From: Methanocorpusculum sp.
GTDB taxonomy: Archaea; Halobacteriota; Methanomicrobia; Methanomicrobiales; Methanocorpusculaceae
Assembly (NCBI GenBank): GCA_017555685.1
Contig: JAFZFW010000168.1
Location: 1-7,024 of the forward strand
Direction: 5' to 3'
Length of the DNA: 7,024 nucleotides
In this document: in pieces, positions 1 through 6,556 of the stretch
Numbering within the stretch: position 1 is the stretch's first letter
Layout of the letters: each line of letters begins with the position of its first letter
Notes under the pieces: generated by a model
The model's input: the letters and a program-made list of their open reading frames with translations, nothing else
Databases searched by the model: none
Told to the model about the DNA's origin: nothing
Translations under genes and position numbers: made by a program

Positions 1-76
1 TCTCGACAATATCATCGCCAATATTGATGAGCGGAGTGGAAAGGCCAAAGACCGAAAAAGAAAGCGGGACTGACAT
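1..76 (-). CDS. cofE: Coenzyme F420-0:L-glutamate ligase, N-terminal fragment (cut by window edge)
   Basis: Reading leftward from an ATG at 74-76, the frame stays open to the window edge and gives 25 residues, with VFGLSTPLI (9-17) followed by GDDIVE (20-25). A short beta strand ending in G-L-x-x-P-L-I, then x-x-G-D-D-(I/L)-V-E, is how archaeal CofE proteins begin, as I remember them. CofE adds glutamates to F420-0 using GTP, giving the F420 that methanogens use as a hydride carrier. The start lies 26 nt beyond the folP stop on the same strand, so it is probably the third gene of a glyA-folP-cofE transcript. No clear Shine-Dalgarno sequence is visible upstream. The identification rests on a short N-terminal match only, because the catalytic region is outside the window. 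Confidence 0.68.
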   Translation of the reverse strand, partial: MSVPLSFSVFGLSTPLINIGDDIVE

Positions 77-102
77 GATATTTCTATATGCCGTCCAATC
101 GT

Positions 103-918
103 TTAATCCTCGCCATTCAAACGGGTGAACACCCGCACAAAATCTGCGGCAGGACCTACATCATGCACCCGCAAAAGGTCTGCCCCTGCTTCCATCAGAT
201 GATAGAAAACCGCAAGCGAGCCAAAAAGCCGCTCGTGAGATGGTTTGTTCAGACACTCGCCGATGAAACTTTTGCGGGAGACTGCTGCAAGCAGCGGAAG
301 ATTATATTCCTGCAGCGCAGAAAATCTGCGGCACAGCTCCCAGTCCGCCTCACTGGTGCGGGCATCAGTCCATTTTCCCACTCCCGGATCGAGGATAATA
401 TCTTCGATACCATAGGTTTCCGCGCGGGAAAGAACAAGAGAAATCGCCGCCTCAGTCTCCGCAAACGTCAGCGGATCACCGGGCACAGTATCTGCTGCCA
501 TCAGAATTGCCGGAAGGCCGGAATCAGCAACCGCTTTTGCATACCCGACATCAGTGAGTCCGCTGATGTCATTTACTAAAGCGATGTCATAGTGGAGAGC
601 TGCAGTCAGCACCTCAGGGCGGCAGGTATCCAGTGAGATTGGGATGCCGCAGCCGTCCAAATCCTTCAGGGCAGTAACCACCCGCTCTTTTTCTTCCGCA
701 GCAGAAATCGGCGGAGCGTTTAATGCAGTGCTTCTCGCACCAAGATCGATAATATCAGCGCCTGCTCTTCGCATCTCTTCAGCCCGGCGGAACACCTGAC
801 TGCACGGAGTAAACGAGTCGGAAAAAAACGACTCCGGACTGATGTTTAAGACGCCTAAAATCCGCGGAGGATTGTTTCCTCCAACGGACACCGATTTGAT
901 GCGAATTTCGCGGGACAT
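103..918 (-). CDS. folP: Dihydropteroate synthase family protein, probably for tetrahydromethanopterin synthesis
   Basis: A 271-residue TIM-barrel enzyme of ordinary DHPS length. The family joins a hydroxymethyl-dihydropterin pyrophosphate to an aromatic amine. Visible motifs in order: GVLNISPESF (22-31, pterin pyrophosphate loop), GADIIDLGARST (53-64), ISLDT (94-98), VND (115-117), DPGVG (177-181), SRKSFIG (214-220, catalytic Lys) and RVHDV (250-254). The loop after strand 2, normally G-E-S-T-R-P-G in bacterial enzymes, reads G-A-R-S-T-A-L-N here, so the usual Arg is absent. In methanogens the acceptor is expected to be 4-(beta-D-ribofuranosyl)aminobenzene 5'-phosphate rather than p-aminobenzoate; that this loop reflects the different acceptor is my inference. 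The ATG follows the glyA stop by 2 nt, which suggests translational coupling. The family is certain; the exact substrate is not. Confidence 0.92.
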   Translation of the reverse strand: MSREIRIKSVSVGGNNPPRILGVLNISPESFFSDSFTPCSQVFRRAEEMRRAGADIIDLGARSTALNAPPISAAEEKERVVTALKDLDGCGIPISLDTCRPEVLTAALHYDIALVNDISGLTDVGYAKAVADSGLPAILMAADTVPGDPLTFAETEAAISLVLSRAETYGIEDIILDPGVGKWTDARTSEADWELCRRFSALQEYNLPLLAAVSRKSFIGECLNKPSHERLFGSLAVFYHLMEAGADLLRVHDVGPAADFVRVFTRLNGED

Positions 919-920
919 AC

Positions 921-2171
921 TTAGAGAGTTCTGATTTCCGGATAGAGCGGATACTTCAGACAGAGGGTGGAGACCTCTTTCTTAATCTCAGCAAGTGCGC
1001 TGTCACTGTCTCTGTTCTGAATTGCCTGTGCAATCCAGTCTGCAATCTGTCTGCACTCCTCTTCTTTCATTCCGCGGGAGGTAATCGTCGGAGTACCTAC
1101 ACGGATACCGGAGGTCTCGAATGGAGATAAGGACTGACGCGGAATGGTGTTCTTGTTAACGGTAATTCCTGCTTTGCCGAGAATCACTTCCGCTTCCTGG
1201 CCGGAGATGTTGTAGCTTTCCAGATCAACCAGACAAAGGTGGTTATCGGTACCGCCGGAAACCAGACGGAAGTTGTTGTCCTCTAATCCTTGTGCTAATG
1301 CTTTGCAGTTCTTTACAACCTGCTTTGCATATGCTCTGTACTCCTCGGTTCCTGCTTCGCGGAAGCAGACTGCCTTTGCAGCAATCACATGCATTAACGG
1401 TCCGCCCTGCATGCCTGGGAAAACTGCGCGGTCAATTGCTCCGGCATACTCCTTGTTACACATGATAACTCCCCCACGCGGACCGCGAAGAGTCTTGTGA
1501 GTGGTCGAAGTGGTATAGGTCGTAACGCCGACCGGTGAGTTGTGCAGGCCGGTACAGCAGAGACCGGAGATGTGGGCAATATCTGCCATTGAACGGGCAC
1601 CGACATCTTCAGCGATTTCTGCGAATGCCTTGAAATCAATCTCACGCGGATATGCGGATGCTCCGCAGACGATTAAATCAGGCTTGTATTTTCTTGCCTG
1701 TTCTTCAATTGCTCCATAGTCAAGAACTTCGGAGTCAAAGTCGACTCCATAGAAGGAGACATCATAGTATTTTCCGGAGATGTTTGCCGGATCTCCGTGA
1801 GATAAGTGACCGCCGTTGTTCAGCGACTGGCTCATGATTTTGTCCCCCGGTTTCAGGAAAGATAAGTATACTGCTTCATTTGCCTGACTGCCGGAGTGCG
1901 GCTGTACATTGGCATGCTCTGCTCCGAAGAGAGAACACAGCCGGTCGCGGGCAAGGTTTTCTATCTTATCGTGGAATTCGCATCCCCCATAGTAACGTTT
2001 TCCGGGATACCCTTCTGCATATTTGTTGGTGAGGATCGTCCCCATTGCTTCCAGGACTTCGCGGGCGACAACATTTTCAGAGGCAATCAGCTCGAGACCT
2101 TCAACCTGACGCTTGTGTTCTTTGTTAATCAGGTCAAAAATCTCCGGGTCAAATAATGCCAGAGATGACAT
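921..2171 (-). CDS. glyA: Serine hydroxymethyltransferase
   Basis: A 416-residue, full-length cytosolic PLP enzyme that interconverts serine and glycine while moving the one-carbon unit to a pterin (tetrahydromethanopterin in most methanogens, though some lineages use folates). Near the N-terminus [10 protein letters not shown] (26-35) is followed by [15 protein letters not shown] (49-63). [10 protein letters not shown] (195-204) carries the cofactor Asp197 and the stacking His200, and [13 protein letters not shown] (222-234) carries the Schiff-base Lys226. The sequence is close to the bacterial-type SHMT throughout, for example [15 protein letters not shown] (84-98), and I see no missing motif. 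It is the first gene of the leftward run, 2 nt before folP. The start fits the family's usual N-terminus ([13 protein letters not shown]). There is no purine-rich ribosome binding site just upstream, so a leaderless mRNA is possible. Confidence 0.97.
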   Translation of the reverse strand: MSSLALFDPEIFDLINKEHKRQVEGLELIASENVVAREVLEAMGTILTNKYAEGYPGKRYYGGCEFHDKIENLARDRLCSLFGAEHANVQPHSGSQANEAVYLSFLKPGDKIMSQSLNNGGHLSHGDPANISGKYYDVSFYGVDFDSEVLDYGAIEEQARKYKPDLIVCGASAYPREIDFKAFAEIAEDVGARSMADIAHISGLCCTGLHNSPVGVTTYTTSTTHKTLRGPRGGVIMCNKEYAGAIDRAVFPGMQGGPLMHVIAAKAVCFREAGTEEYRAYAKQVVKNCKALAQGLEDNNFRLVSGGTDNHLCLVDLESYNISGQEAEVILGKAGITVNKNTIPRQSLSPFETSGIRVGTPTITSRGMKEEECRQIADWIAQAIQNRDSDSALAEIKKEVSTLCLKYPLYPEIRTL

Positions 2172-2255
2172 GCTTATGTATAGGGCACAGGAGGAGATAA
2201 GGTTGCAGTATCAAACGAAACTTGATAATCCAAAAGAGCATATAGTGAAGGAATA
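2172..2255. promoter_or_regulatory. Divergent promoter region between glyA and the DUF1624 gene
   Basis: These 84 nt separate two genes that point outward, so both promoters should lie here. For the plus strand, CGAAAC next to TTGATAAT (2216-2229) resembles a BRE plus TATA box and would start transcription just before the ATG at 2256, giving an almost leaderless mRNA. A second candidate, TTATGTATAG (2174-2183), would start near 2203. For the minus strand, ACCTTATCT (2195-2203 read in reverse) sits about 25-32 nt before the glyA ATG and would fit a leaderless glyA transcript. CACTATATGC (reading left from about 2247) is an alternative. None matches the archaeal consensus perfectly. The only strong Shine-Dalgarno-like sequence, GGAGGAG (2190-2196), is on the plus strand and does not serve either annotated start. 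Confidence 0.5.
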
Positions 2256-2256
2256 A
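2203..2256 (+). CDS. Possible 17-residue mini-ORF (leader peptide candidate)
   Basis: A TTG at 2203 opens 17 codons ([17 protein letters not shown]) and ends in TAA at 2254-2256, whose last A is the first base of the DUF1624 ATG (TAATG overlap). Six nt before the TTG is GGAGGAG (2190-2196), the best Shine-Dalgarno-like match in this part of the window, whereas the DUF1624 ATG has only a weak GGA three bases away. That arrangement could couple translation of the peptide to the membrane protein. The peptide is hydrophilic and I do not recognise it. It may be a chance reading frame, because TTG starts are uncommon and a promoter at 2216-2229 would exclude it from the mRNA. Confidence 0.22.
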   Translation: MQYQTKLDNPKEHIVKE

Positions 2257-3086
2257 TGGACGATGCGGCAGCTTTAGCGCCGGATGTTCCTGCTGTTCCT
2301 CAGCACTCTTCCGGTGAGCGGTACTGGGAGATTGATGCTATCCGCGGGATAGCAATTCTTGGAATGATTTTCTTCCATACCTTAGCAGCCCTGGTGATGT
2401 TTCACGTAATCGTAGAAACAGACACCTTCCTGAAATATTACAACAGCTACGTCTTCGGGACGGCGATTTTTGTCATCTTAGCCGGCTGTTCTATGATTTT
2501 ACGGCATGAACGGATGCAGAAGAAAGGACAGACAGACAGAGATTATTATGTAACACTTGTCAACCGCTCGCTTCTGCTGTTAGGCATTGCTATGCTGATA
2601 ACAATCGTTACCTGGATGGCCTACCGGATTTTTCTTGATACAAACGCCTGCATCATCTTCGGTTTCCTGCATATGCTCAGTATCTCCATGCTGATTGCAG
2701 TCCCACTGCTCCGGTTTAAGAAGTGGAATCTCTTATTCGGCCTTGCAGTAATCGCCGTTGGAATCTTCTTTATTCCGGCATTTTCCTCTCCTGAATGGCT
2801 CTTCCCGCTTGGAATCCACAGTGCGGAGTTCCTCCTCCACACTCCTGATTACTTCCCGCTTTTCCCCTGGACAGGAGTTCTGCTGCTGGGAGTGGGTCTG
2901 GGAAATGTGTTCTATCCAAACGGCATCCGCGGATTCACCCTGAACTATACTCCGGGAAAAATCCTGCAGACAGTTGCAAAACTTGGAAACGGAACAATTA
3001 CTCTCTTTATCTACATTATCCATATGCCGGTCATTTTCGTCATCCTCTGGATTTTCAGTGCACTCACCGGTATCGGATACCTCTAA
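2256..3086 (+). CDS. DUF1624/HGSNAT-like membrane acyltransferase family protein
   Basis: A 276-residue integral membrane protein. A short soluble N-terminus (1-20) leads into RYWEIDAIRGIAILGMIFFH (22-41), the D-x-x-R-G-x-A-I-(x)n-H signature of the DUF1624 / heparan-alpha-glucosaminide N-acetyltransferase catalytic family. By eye there are about seven membrane segments, near 31-51, 66-82, 105-124, 132-152, 157-174, 203-219 and 247-270, with LFPWTGVLLLGVGLGN (202-217) and FIYIIHMPVIF (251-261) as other family-like stretches. Known relatives transfer acetyl groups to sugars across membranes, and His41 is a candidate acceptor residue. A role in acylating a cell-surface glycan or lipid is inference. 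It is the first gene of the rightward run, and dtdA begins 3 nt after its stop. There is no in-frame upstream start before a stop at 2226. Family assignment is fairly sure, substrate unknown. Confidence 0.82.
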   Translation: MDDAAALAPDVPAVPQHSSGERYWEIDAIRGIAILGMIFFHTLAALVMFHVIVETDTFLKYYNSYVFGTAIFVILAGCSMILRHERMQKKGQTDRDYYVTLVNRSLLLLGIAMLITIVTWMAYRIFLDTNACIIFGFLHMLSISMLIAVPLLRFKKWNLLFGLAVIAVGIFFIPAFSSPEWLFPLGIHSAEFLLHTPDYFPLFPWTGVLLLGVGLGNVFYPNGIRGFTLNYTPGKILQTVAKLGNGTITLFIYIIHMPVIFVILWIFSALTGIGYL

Positions 3087-3089
3087 CCT

Positions 3090-4415
3090 ATGATTATTGA
3101 TATTCTCAACTCGGACATCGATCCGGCAGGAAGAAACATCCGCCGGGCAATCGACAAGCTCATTGAAGAGCAGGGAAAAGATGCATTCCCGCTGTTTGAC
3201 GGAAATGAAGTAACCTTCCACACCACCAGTGACCGGATTGTCAAAGCAGACTGTTCCGTCCTGAATCCTGATGCGGACCTGATTATCGTCGTATCCCGGC
3301 ACTCAAGTGTAAATCCGGTTCCGGTTTTAACCGTCCATCCTCCGGGAAATTTCGGTGAGGGGCTTCTTGGCGGAAATGATTTTGAGCTCGGGCTGACGTC
3401 TCCTGAGTGGATGAAAGCCGTGCTCTGCAATCACGCTAAGTTTGTACCGGAAGGCTACCGGGTATCTTACGAGATTACGCATCACGGACCAACAGACTTC
3501 CCGGCCCCCACATTCTTTGTTGAGGTTGGCAGTACTGAAACAGAATGGAATGATGAGAAGGCATACACTGCAGCCGCAAAAAGCGTGCTCTATGCCCGGC
3601 CTGCTGCTGATGCCATCCCGATTATCGGATTCGGCGGAACCCATTATGCTGTCCGGCAAAGTGTAATCGGACAGGAGACCAGAGGCGCGCTTGGACATAT
3701 GATGCATACGCGCGATGTGGGTGCAGTCAAAGCAGAGATGGTTTCCCAGATGATTGAGAAATCCGGCGGCGCAGTCGCCGCGCATGTGGATAGGAAGGCA
3801 TTATCCAAACCGGAAATCGCACACATCACCGGCATCTTAGATGAACTCGGCATCCCGGAAATCACCGAAGGAGACCTGATAAAACTCAATCAGATGTCCT
3901 ATGAGACATGGAGAAAATACTCTGATGCTGCAGATAAAATAGAAAAAGGACTCAGATTATTCCCGCATGGAGAAATACCGGACGGTGAACCTGCCGTGAT
4001 TTCCCTGCCTGAAGATTTCTTCTCGGCAGCGTTTGGCAGAGATGATTCAGCCCTCATGGACTTCCTCGACAAGATCGGAGGCATCTTCCACATGACCGGT
4101 GCCGGCGGAAAACTCCTGCCGGTCTTTTTAACTGATGCCGAAAATCATCGAAGTGTATCAGTTGAATTAATAGCTTTATCCGTCCAACAAATTACACGTA
4201 CACAGGATTGTGTGGTAGATGAGGATATCATTACCATCTCCCGCCGGCAGTTTGATGCCAAACTCGCGCGCACGTTAGGCATCCCGTCAGGCCCTCTCTT
4301 CGGCAAATTAAGCCGCGGGGAAGCGGTCACTCTTCCAGACGGCAGAACCATCACGCCGGATGCGGTAACCATGGTCACAAAAACATCTATCAGAATCCCG
4401 GGATTGGAGAATTAA
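3090..4415 (+). CDS. dtdA: D-aminoacyl-tRNA deacylase (DTD2/GEK1 type) with C-terminal extension
   Basis: A 441-residue protein whose first roughly 295 residues match archaeal DtdA, which hydrolyses D-amino acids from mischarged tRNA and recycles both in the cytoplasm. Family motifs: VVSRHSS (67-73), VHPPGNFG (82-89), ITHHGPTDFPAP (129-140), FVEVGSTETEW (143-153), IGFGGTHYA (179-187) and LGHMMHTRD (201-209). Their conserved His residues are likely metal-binding or catalytic. Typical archaeal members have about 270-300 residues, so about 145 residues are extra. The tail contains FDAKLARTLGIPSGPLFGKL (388-407) then SRGEAVTLPDGRTITP (408-423), which resembles the G-I-P-x-G-P-L-x-G-x-L-K-x-G-x-x-V-x-L-x-D-G motif near the C-terminus of tRNase Z. 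I recall longer DtdA proteins in Methanomicrobiales, so the tail is probably a lineage trait. The start follows the preceding stop by 3 nt without a clear Shine-Dalgarno, suggesting coupling. Confidence 0.93.
   Translation: MIIDILNSDIDPAGRNIRRAIDKLIEEQGKDAFPLFDGNEVTFHTTSDRIVKADCSVLNPDADLIIVVSRHSSVNPVPVLTVHPPGNFGEGLLGGNDFELGLTSPEWMKAVLCNHAKFVPEGYRVSYEITHHGPTDFPAPTFFVEVGSTETEWNDEKAYTAAAKSVLYARPAADAIPIIGFGGTHYAVRQSVIGQETRGALGHMMHTRDVGAVKAEMVSQMIEKSGGAVAAHVDRKALSKPEIAHITGILDELGIPEITEGDLIKLNQMSYETWRKYSDAADKIEKGLRLFPHGEIPDGEPAVISLPEDFFSAAFGRDDSALMDFLDKIGGIFHMTGAGGKLLPVFLTDAENHRSVSVELIALSVQQITRTQDCVVDEDIITISRRQFDAKLARTLGIPSGPLFGKLSRGEAVTLPDGRTITPDAVTMVTKTSIRIPGLEN
4406..4409 (+). promoter_or_regulatory. 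Ribosome binding site of ftsZ1
   Basis: GGAG lies inside the last codons of dtdA, nine bases before the ftsZ1 ATG at 4419. It supports this start and so the long N-terminal arm of the protein. The dtdA stop falls between the site and the start codon, a coupled layout. Confidence 0.6.
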
Positions 4416-4418
4416 CTC

Positions 4419-5777
4419 ATGAGATCAATCGTTGAAGAAGCACTTTCACGCAAGCGGTTTGAAGATGTCGTCCGCGACAACTCTTCAATTTCAGCAATCT
4501 ACGATGCAGAGTCTGAAATGGAGCTTGGATTAGACAAGAAAGAGACTGTTCCGGCATACGAACCGGAAGAGAAACCGACTCCGCGCCCATGGCCGGAAGT
4601 ACAGATCAGAAAGCCGGTTGTTGAGGAACAGAAGCCGCTCTTTTCCGTACCGGAAGAGAAGCCGGAAGTCGACTTATCCAGCCAGTACAAGTATGCAGCA
4701 CCGCAGTCTGTTACTCCGACTGACGATGACGACGAGTTCGATGAGATCTTAAACGCATTAAAGACCAAGATTACTGTCATCGGATGCGGAGGCGGAGGAT
4801 CCAACACTGTTGCCCGTATCTATCAGGAAGGAATCGAAGGTGCAGATATCTATGCATTAAACACTGATGCACAGCACTTATCCACCCTGCGCGGCAGAGT
4901 CGGCAAGCGTATCTTAATCGGACGCCAGACCACCAAGGGTCTTGGAGCAGGCGCAATTCCGCAGCGCGGAGAAGAGGCAGCAATCGAATCCGAAGACCAG
5001 ATCAGACAGGTCTTATCCGGAAGCAACATGGTTTTCGTCACTGCTGGTCTTGGCGGAGGAACCGGAACCGGATCCGCACCGGTCGTTGCAAAGGTCGCAA
5101 AAGAGATTGGCGCATTAACTATCGCTATCGTCACCTTACCGTTCACGAGCGAGAGCGCAACCCGTATGGAAAATGCGGAAATCGGTCTCGAGCGTCTGCG
5201 CGAGGTTGCTGATACAGTTATCGTCATCCCGAACGACAGAATCTTAGAAGTCGTCCCGCGCCTCCCGCTTGCACAGGCATTCAAGGTTTCCGATGAAGTC
5301 TTAATGCGTGCAGTCAAGGGAATCACGGAGCTTATCACCCTTCCGGGATTAGTCAACCTCGACTTTGCCGATGTCAGAACTGTTATGGAGCAGGGTGGAA
5401 TCGCAATGATTGGTGTCGGCGAATCCGATTCCGAGGACAAAGCAAGCGACTCTATCAAGAAGGCACTCCGCTCTCCGCTGCTTGATGTTGACATCACCGG
5501 CGCTACTGCAGCCTTAATCAACGTTATCGGCGGACCGGACATGACTATGTCTGAAGCAGAAGGTGTCGTTCAGGAAGTTTACCAGAGAATCGATCCGGGA
5601 GCACGCATTATCTGGGGTGTCCAGATTGACCCGGAGATGGAAGGCAGAATGCGTACGATGATTATCGTAACCGGTGTTCAGTCCCCACAGATTTATGGCA
5701 AGCAAGAACAAACATATACGGCATCACAGTCAACTCAGGTTCACCGCTCCAAGTTCGAGATTGATTTCCTGAGATGA
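4419..5777 (+). CDS. ftsZ1: Cell division GTPase FtsZ1 with long N-terminal arm
   Basis: A 452-residue tubulin-like GTPase that polymerises at mid-cell. The core runs from about 115: [15 protein letters not shown] (117-131, nucleotide loop), ALNTDAQHL (146-154), [12 protein letters not shown] (210-221, tubulin signature), LPFTSE (240-245), PNDRI (271-275) and NLDFADVR (313-320, synergy loop with the catalytic Asp). All GTPase elements are intact. The end, FEIDFLR (446-452), resembles the short conserved C-terminal peptide of archaeal FtsZ proteins. Assignment to FtsZ1 rests on the N-terminal MRSIVEEAL, similar to the start of haloarchaeal FtsZ1, and on the secE-spt5 neighbours. Residues 10-110 are an unusually long low-complexity arm rich in Pro, Glu and Lys, with PEEKP at 49-53 and 78-82, a related VEEQKP at 68-73 and an acidic DDDDEFDE at 102-109. 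The start is supported by GGAG nine bases upstream. Gap to dtdA is 3 nt, to secE 9 nt. Confidence 0.97.
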   Translation: MRSIVEEALSRKRFEDVVRDNSSISAIYDAESEMELGLDKKETVPAYEPEEKPTPRPWPEVQIRKPVVEEQKPLFSVPEEKPEVDLSSQYKYAAPQSVTPTDDDDEFDEILNALKTKITVIGCGGGGSNTVARIYQEGIEGADIYALNTDAQHLSTLRGRVGKRILIGRQTTKGLGAGAIPQRGEEAAIESEDQIRQVLSGSNMVFVTAGLGGGTGTGSAPVVAKVAKEIGALTIAIVTLPFTSESATRMENAEIGLERLREVADTVIVIPNDRILEVVPRLPLAQAFKVSDEVLMRAVKGITELITLPGLVNLDFADVRTVMEQGGIAMIGVGESDSEDKASDSIKKALRSPLLDVDITGATAALINVIGGPDMTMSEAEGVVQEVYQRIDPGARIIWGVQIDPEMEGRMRTMIIVTGVQSPQIYGKQEQTYTASQSTQVHRSKFEIDFLR

Positions 5778-5780
5778 GGT
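5776..5780 (+). promoter_or_regulatory. Ribosome binding site of secE, overlapping the ftsZ1 stop
   Basis: GAGGT overlaps the ftsZ1 TGA stop and lies six bases before the secE ATG at 5787. It matches the core of the archaeal anti-Shine-Dalgarno complement. It favours the 5787 start, which includes the Lys-rich N-terminus, over the internal Met25. Confidence 0.65.
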
Positions 5781-5786
5781 AAATAC

Positions 5787-6044
5787 ATGGTAGTTAAATC
5801 TAACAATACAAAATCAAAGAAGGGTGTTGAAGAGAAGAAGGCAGCCCCGAAAGTCAAGATGCCGGAAGTCAAGAAGGAAGATGTCGCTGAGTTCTTCAGA
5901 AAATACATCCGCGTATTAAAGCTCGCACGCACTCCGACAAAGGCAGAGTTCTGGAAAATCTCAGCAGTTTCCGCACTTGGAATTGCCTTAATCGGTGTTC
6001 TCGGCTTCATCATCTACCTGCTGTTCGAATACCTCCTTCCGTAA
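5787..6044 (+). CDS. secE: Preprotein translocase subunit SecE (Sec61 gamma)
   Basis: An 85-residue single-span membrane protein that clamps the SecY channel in the cytoplasmic membrane. [21 protein letters not shown] (35-55) is the amphipathic helix and the conserved R-x-P-T-x-x-E-F hinge of archaeal SecE, and 58-82 is the transmembrane helix, ending in a short tail. Residues 1-32 form a Lys-rich, low-complexity N-terminus ([10 protein letters not shown] at 9-18, [11 protein letters not shown] at 22-32) that makes it longer than the usual 55-75 residues. The start is fixed by GAGGT at the proper distance. It sits between ftsZ1 and spt5, 9 and 7 nt away, in the conserved euryarchaeal order. 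Confidence 0.95.
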   Translation: MVVKSNNTKSKKGVEEKKAAPKVKMPEVKKEDVAEFFRKYIRVLKLARTPTKAEFWKISAVSALGIALIGVLGFIIYLLFEYLLP

Positions 6045-6051
6045 CTGAAAA

Positions 6052-6528
6052 ATGACCGCCTCAGAGTTTGGAAACCACTACTATATCATCAAGACAACCA
6101 ACAAGCACGAGAGAACCGTTGCAGACAACATCCGTGAGGCAATCGAGAACGAGATGACGGATGTTGTTGTAACCTCCGTCATTGTCCCGGAAGACATCAA
6201 GGGATACGTGTTTGTTGAGAGTCCTGAAGAGCACGCAAGAATTGAGGAACTTGTCGAGACAATCGCACACGCAAGGGTTGTACTGAAGAGCGAGACCTCA
6301 ATGGAAGAGATTAAGCACTTCCTTGTCCCCAAGCCGGTCGTTTCCGGTATCGACGAAGGAACCATCGTTGAGCTTATTGCAGGACCGTTCAAGGGTGAGA
6401 AGGCTGTCGTCAAGCGCGTTGACCACACCAAAGAAGAAATCACCGTTGAACTCTACGAGTCTATCGTCCCAATCCCGATTACCGTCCGCGGAGACAATGT
6501 CCGCGTAATTGATAGAAACCAGGAGTAA
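6052..6528 (+). CDS. spt5: Transcription elongation factor Spt5 (NusG family)
   Basis: A 158-residue protein of normal archaeal length. An NGN domain (about 8-95) carries YYIIKTTNKHE (10-20) and KGYVFVES (50-57), the strand that pairs with Spt4. A KOW domain (about 100-155) carries EGTIVELIAGPFKGEKAVV (102-120), followed by the Spt5-typical KEEITVELYES (127-137) and VRGDNVRVI (145-153). It binds the clamp of archaeal RNA polymerase and increases processivity. The ATG follows the secE stop by 7 nt (CTGAAAA) with no clear Shine-Dalgarno, so reinitiation after secE is likely. Its stop codon lies in the loop of a small hairpin that may end the transcript. In many Euryarchaeota rpl11 comes next, but here it does not. 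Confidence 0.96.
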   Translation: MTASEFGNHYYIIKTTNKHERTVADNIREAIENEMTDVVVTSVIVPEDIKGYVFVESPEEHARIEELVETIAHARVVLKSETSMEEIKHFLVPKPVVSGIDEGTIVELIAGPFKGEKAVVKRVDHTKEEITVELYESIVPIPITVRGDNVRVIDRNQE

Positions 6529-6546
6529 AACCTCCTTATTCTTTTT
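6521..6546 (+). terminator. Hairpin plus T-run at the end of spt5
   Basis: AGGAG (6521-6525) and CTCCT (6532-6536) form a 5-bp perfect stem around the loop TAAAAC, which contains the spt5 stop codon. TTATTCTTTTT follows, with five T at 6542-6546. Archaeal RNA polymerase terminates mainly at T-runs, so the T stretch alone could be enough and the stem may be incidental. It probably separates the ftsZ1-secE-spt5 transcript from the next gene, possibly only partly. Confidence 0.5.
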
Positions 6547-6556
6547 ACCTGCCCGC

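Noticed and set aside
88..579. A 163-codon open frame antisense to folP
   Set aside because: It is opposite a DHPS with all its motifs, has a Cys/Arg-rich composition unlike a folded protein here, and shows no recognisable domain.
2733..3302. A 189-codon open frame antisense to the DUF1624-dtdA junction
   Set aside because: It crosses the junction of two well-supported genes on the other strand and has no family-like motif.
4850..5542. A 230-codon open frame antisense to ftsZ1
   Set aside because: It lies fully opposite the GTPase core of ftsZ1, is rich in Ser, Pro and Arg as expected from reversed codons, and shows no motif. It is a shadow of the real gene.
6509..6556. TTG start that would extend the small membrane protein by 16 residues
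   Set aside because: It overlaps the end of spt5 and reads through the hairpin and T-run. It lacks a ribosome binding sequence, and the ATG at 6557 starts right at the first membrane segment.
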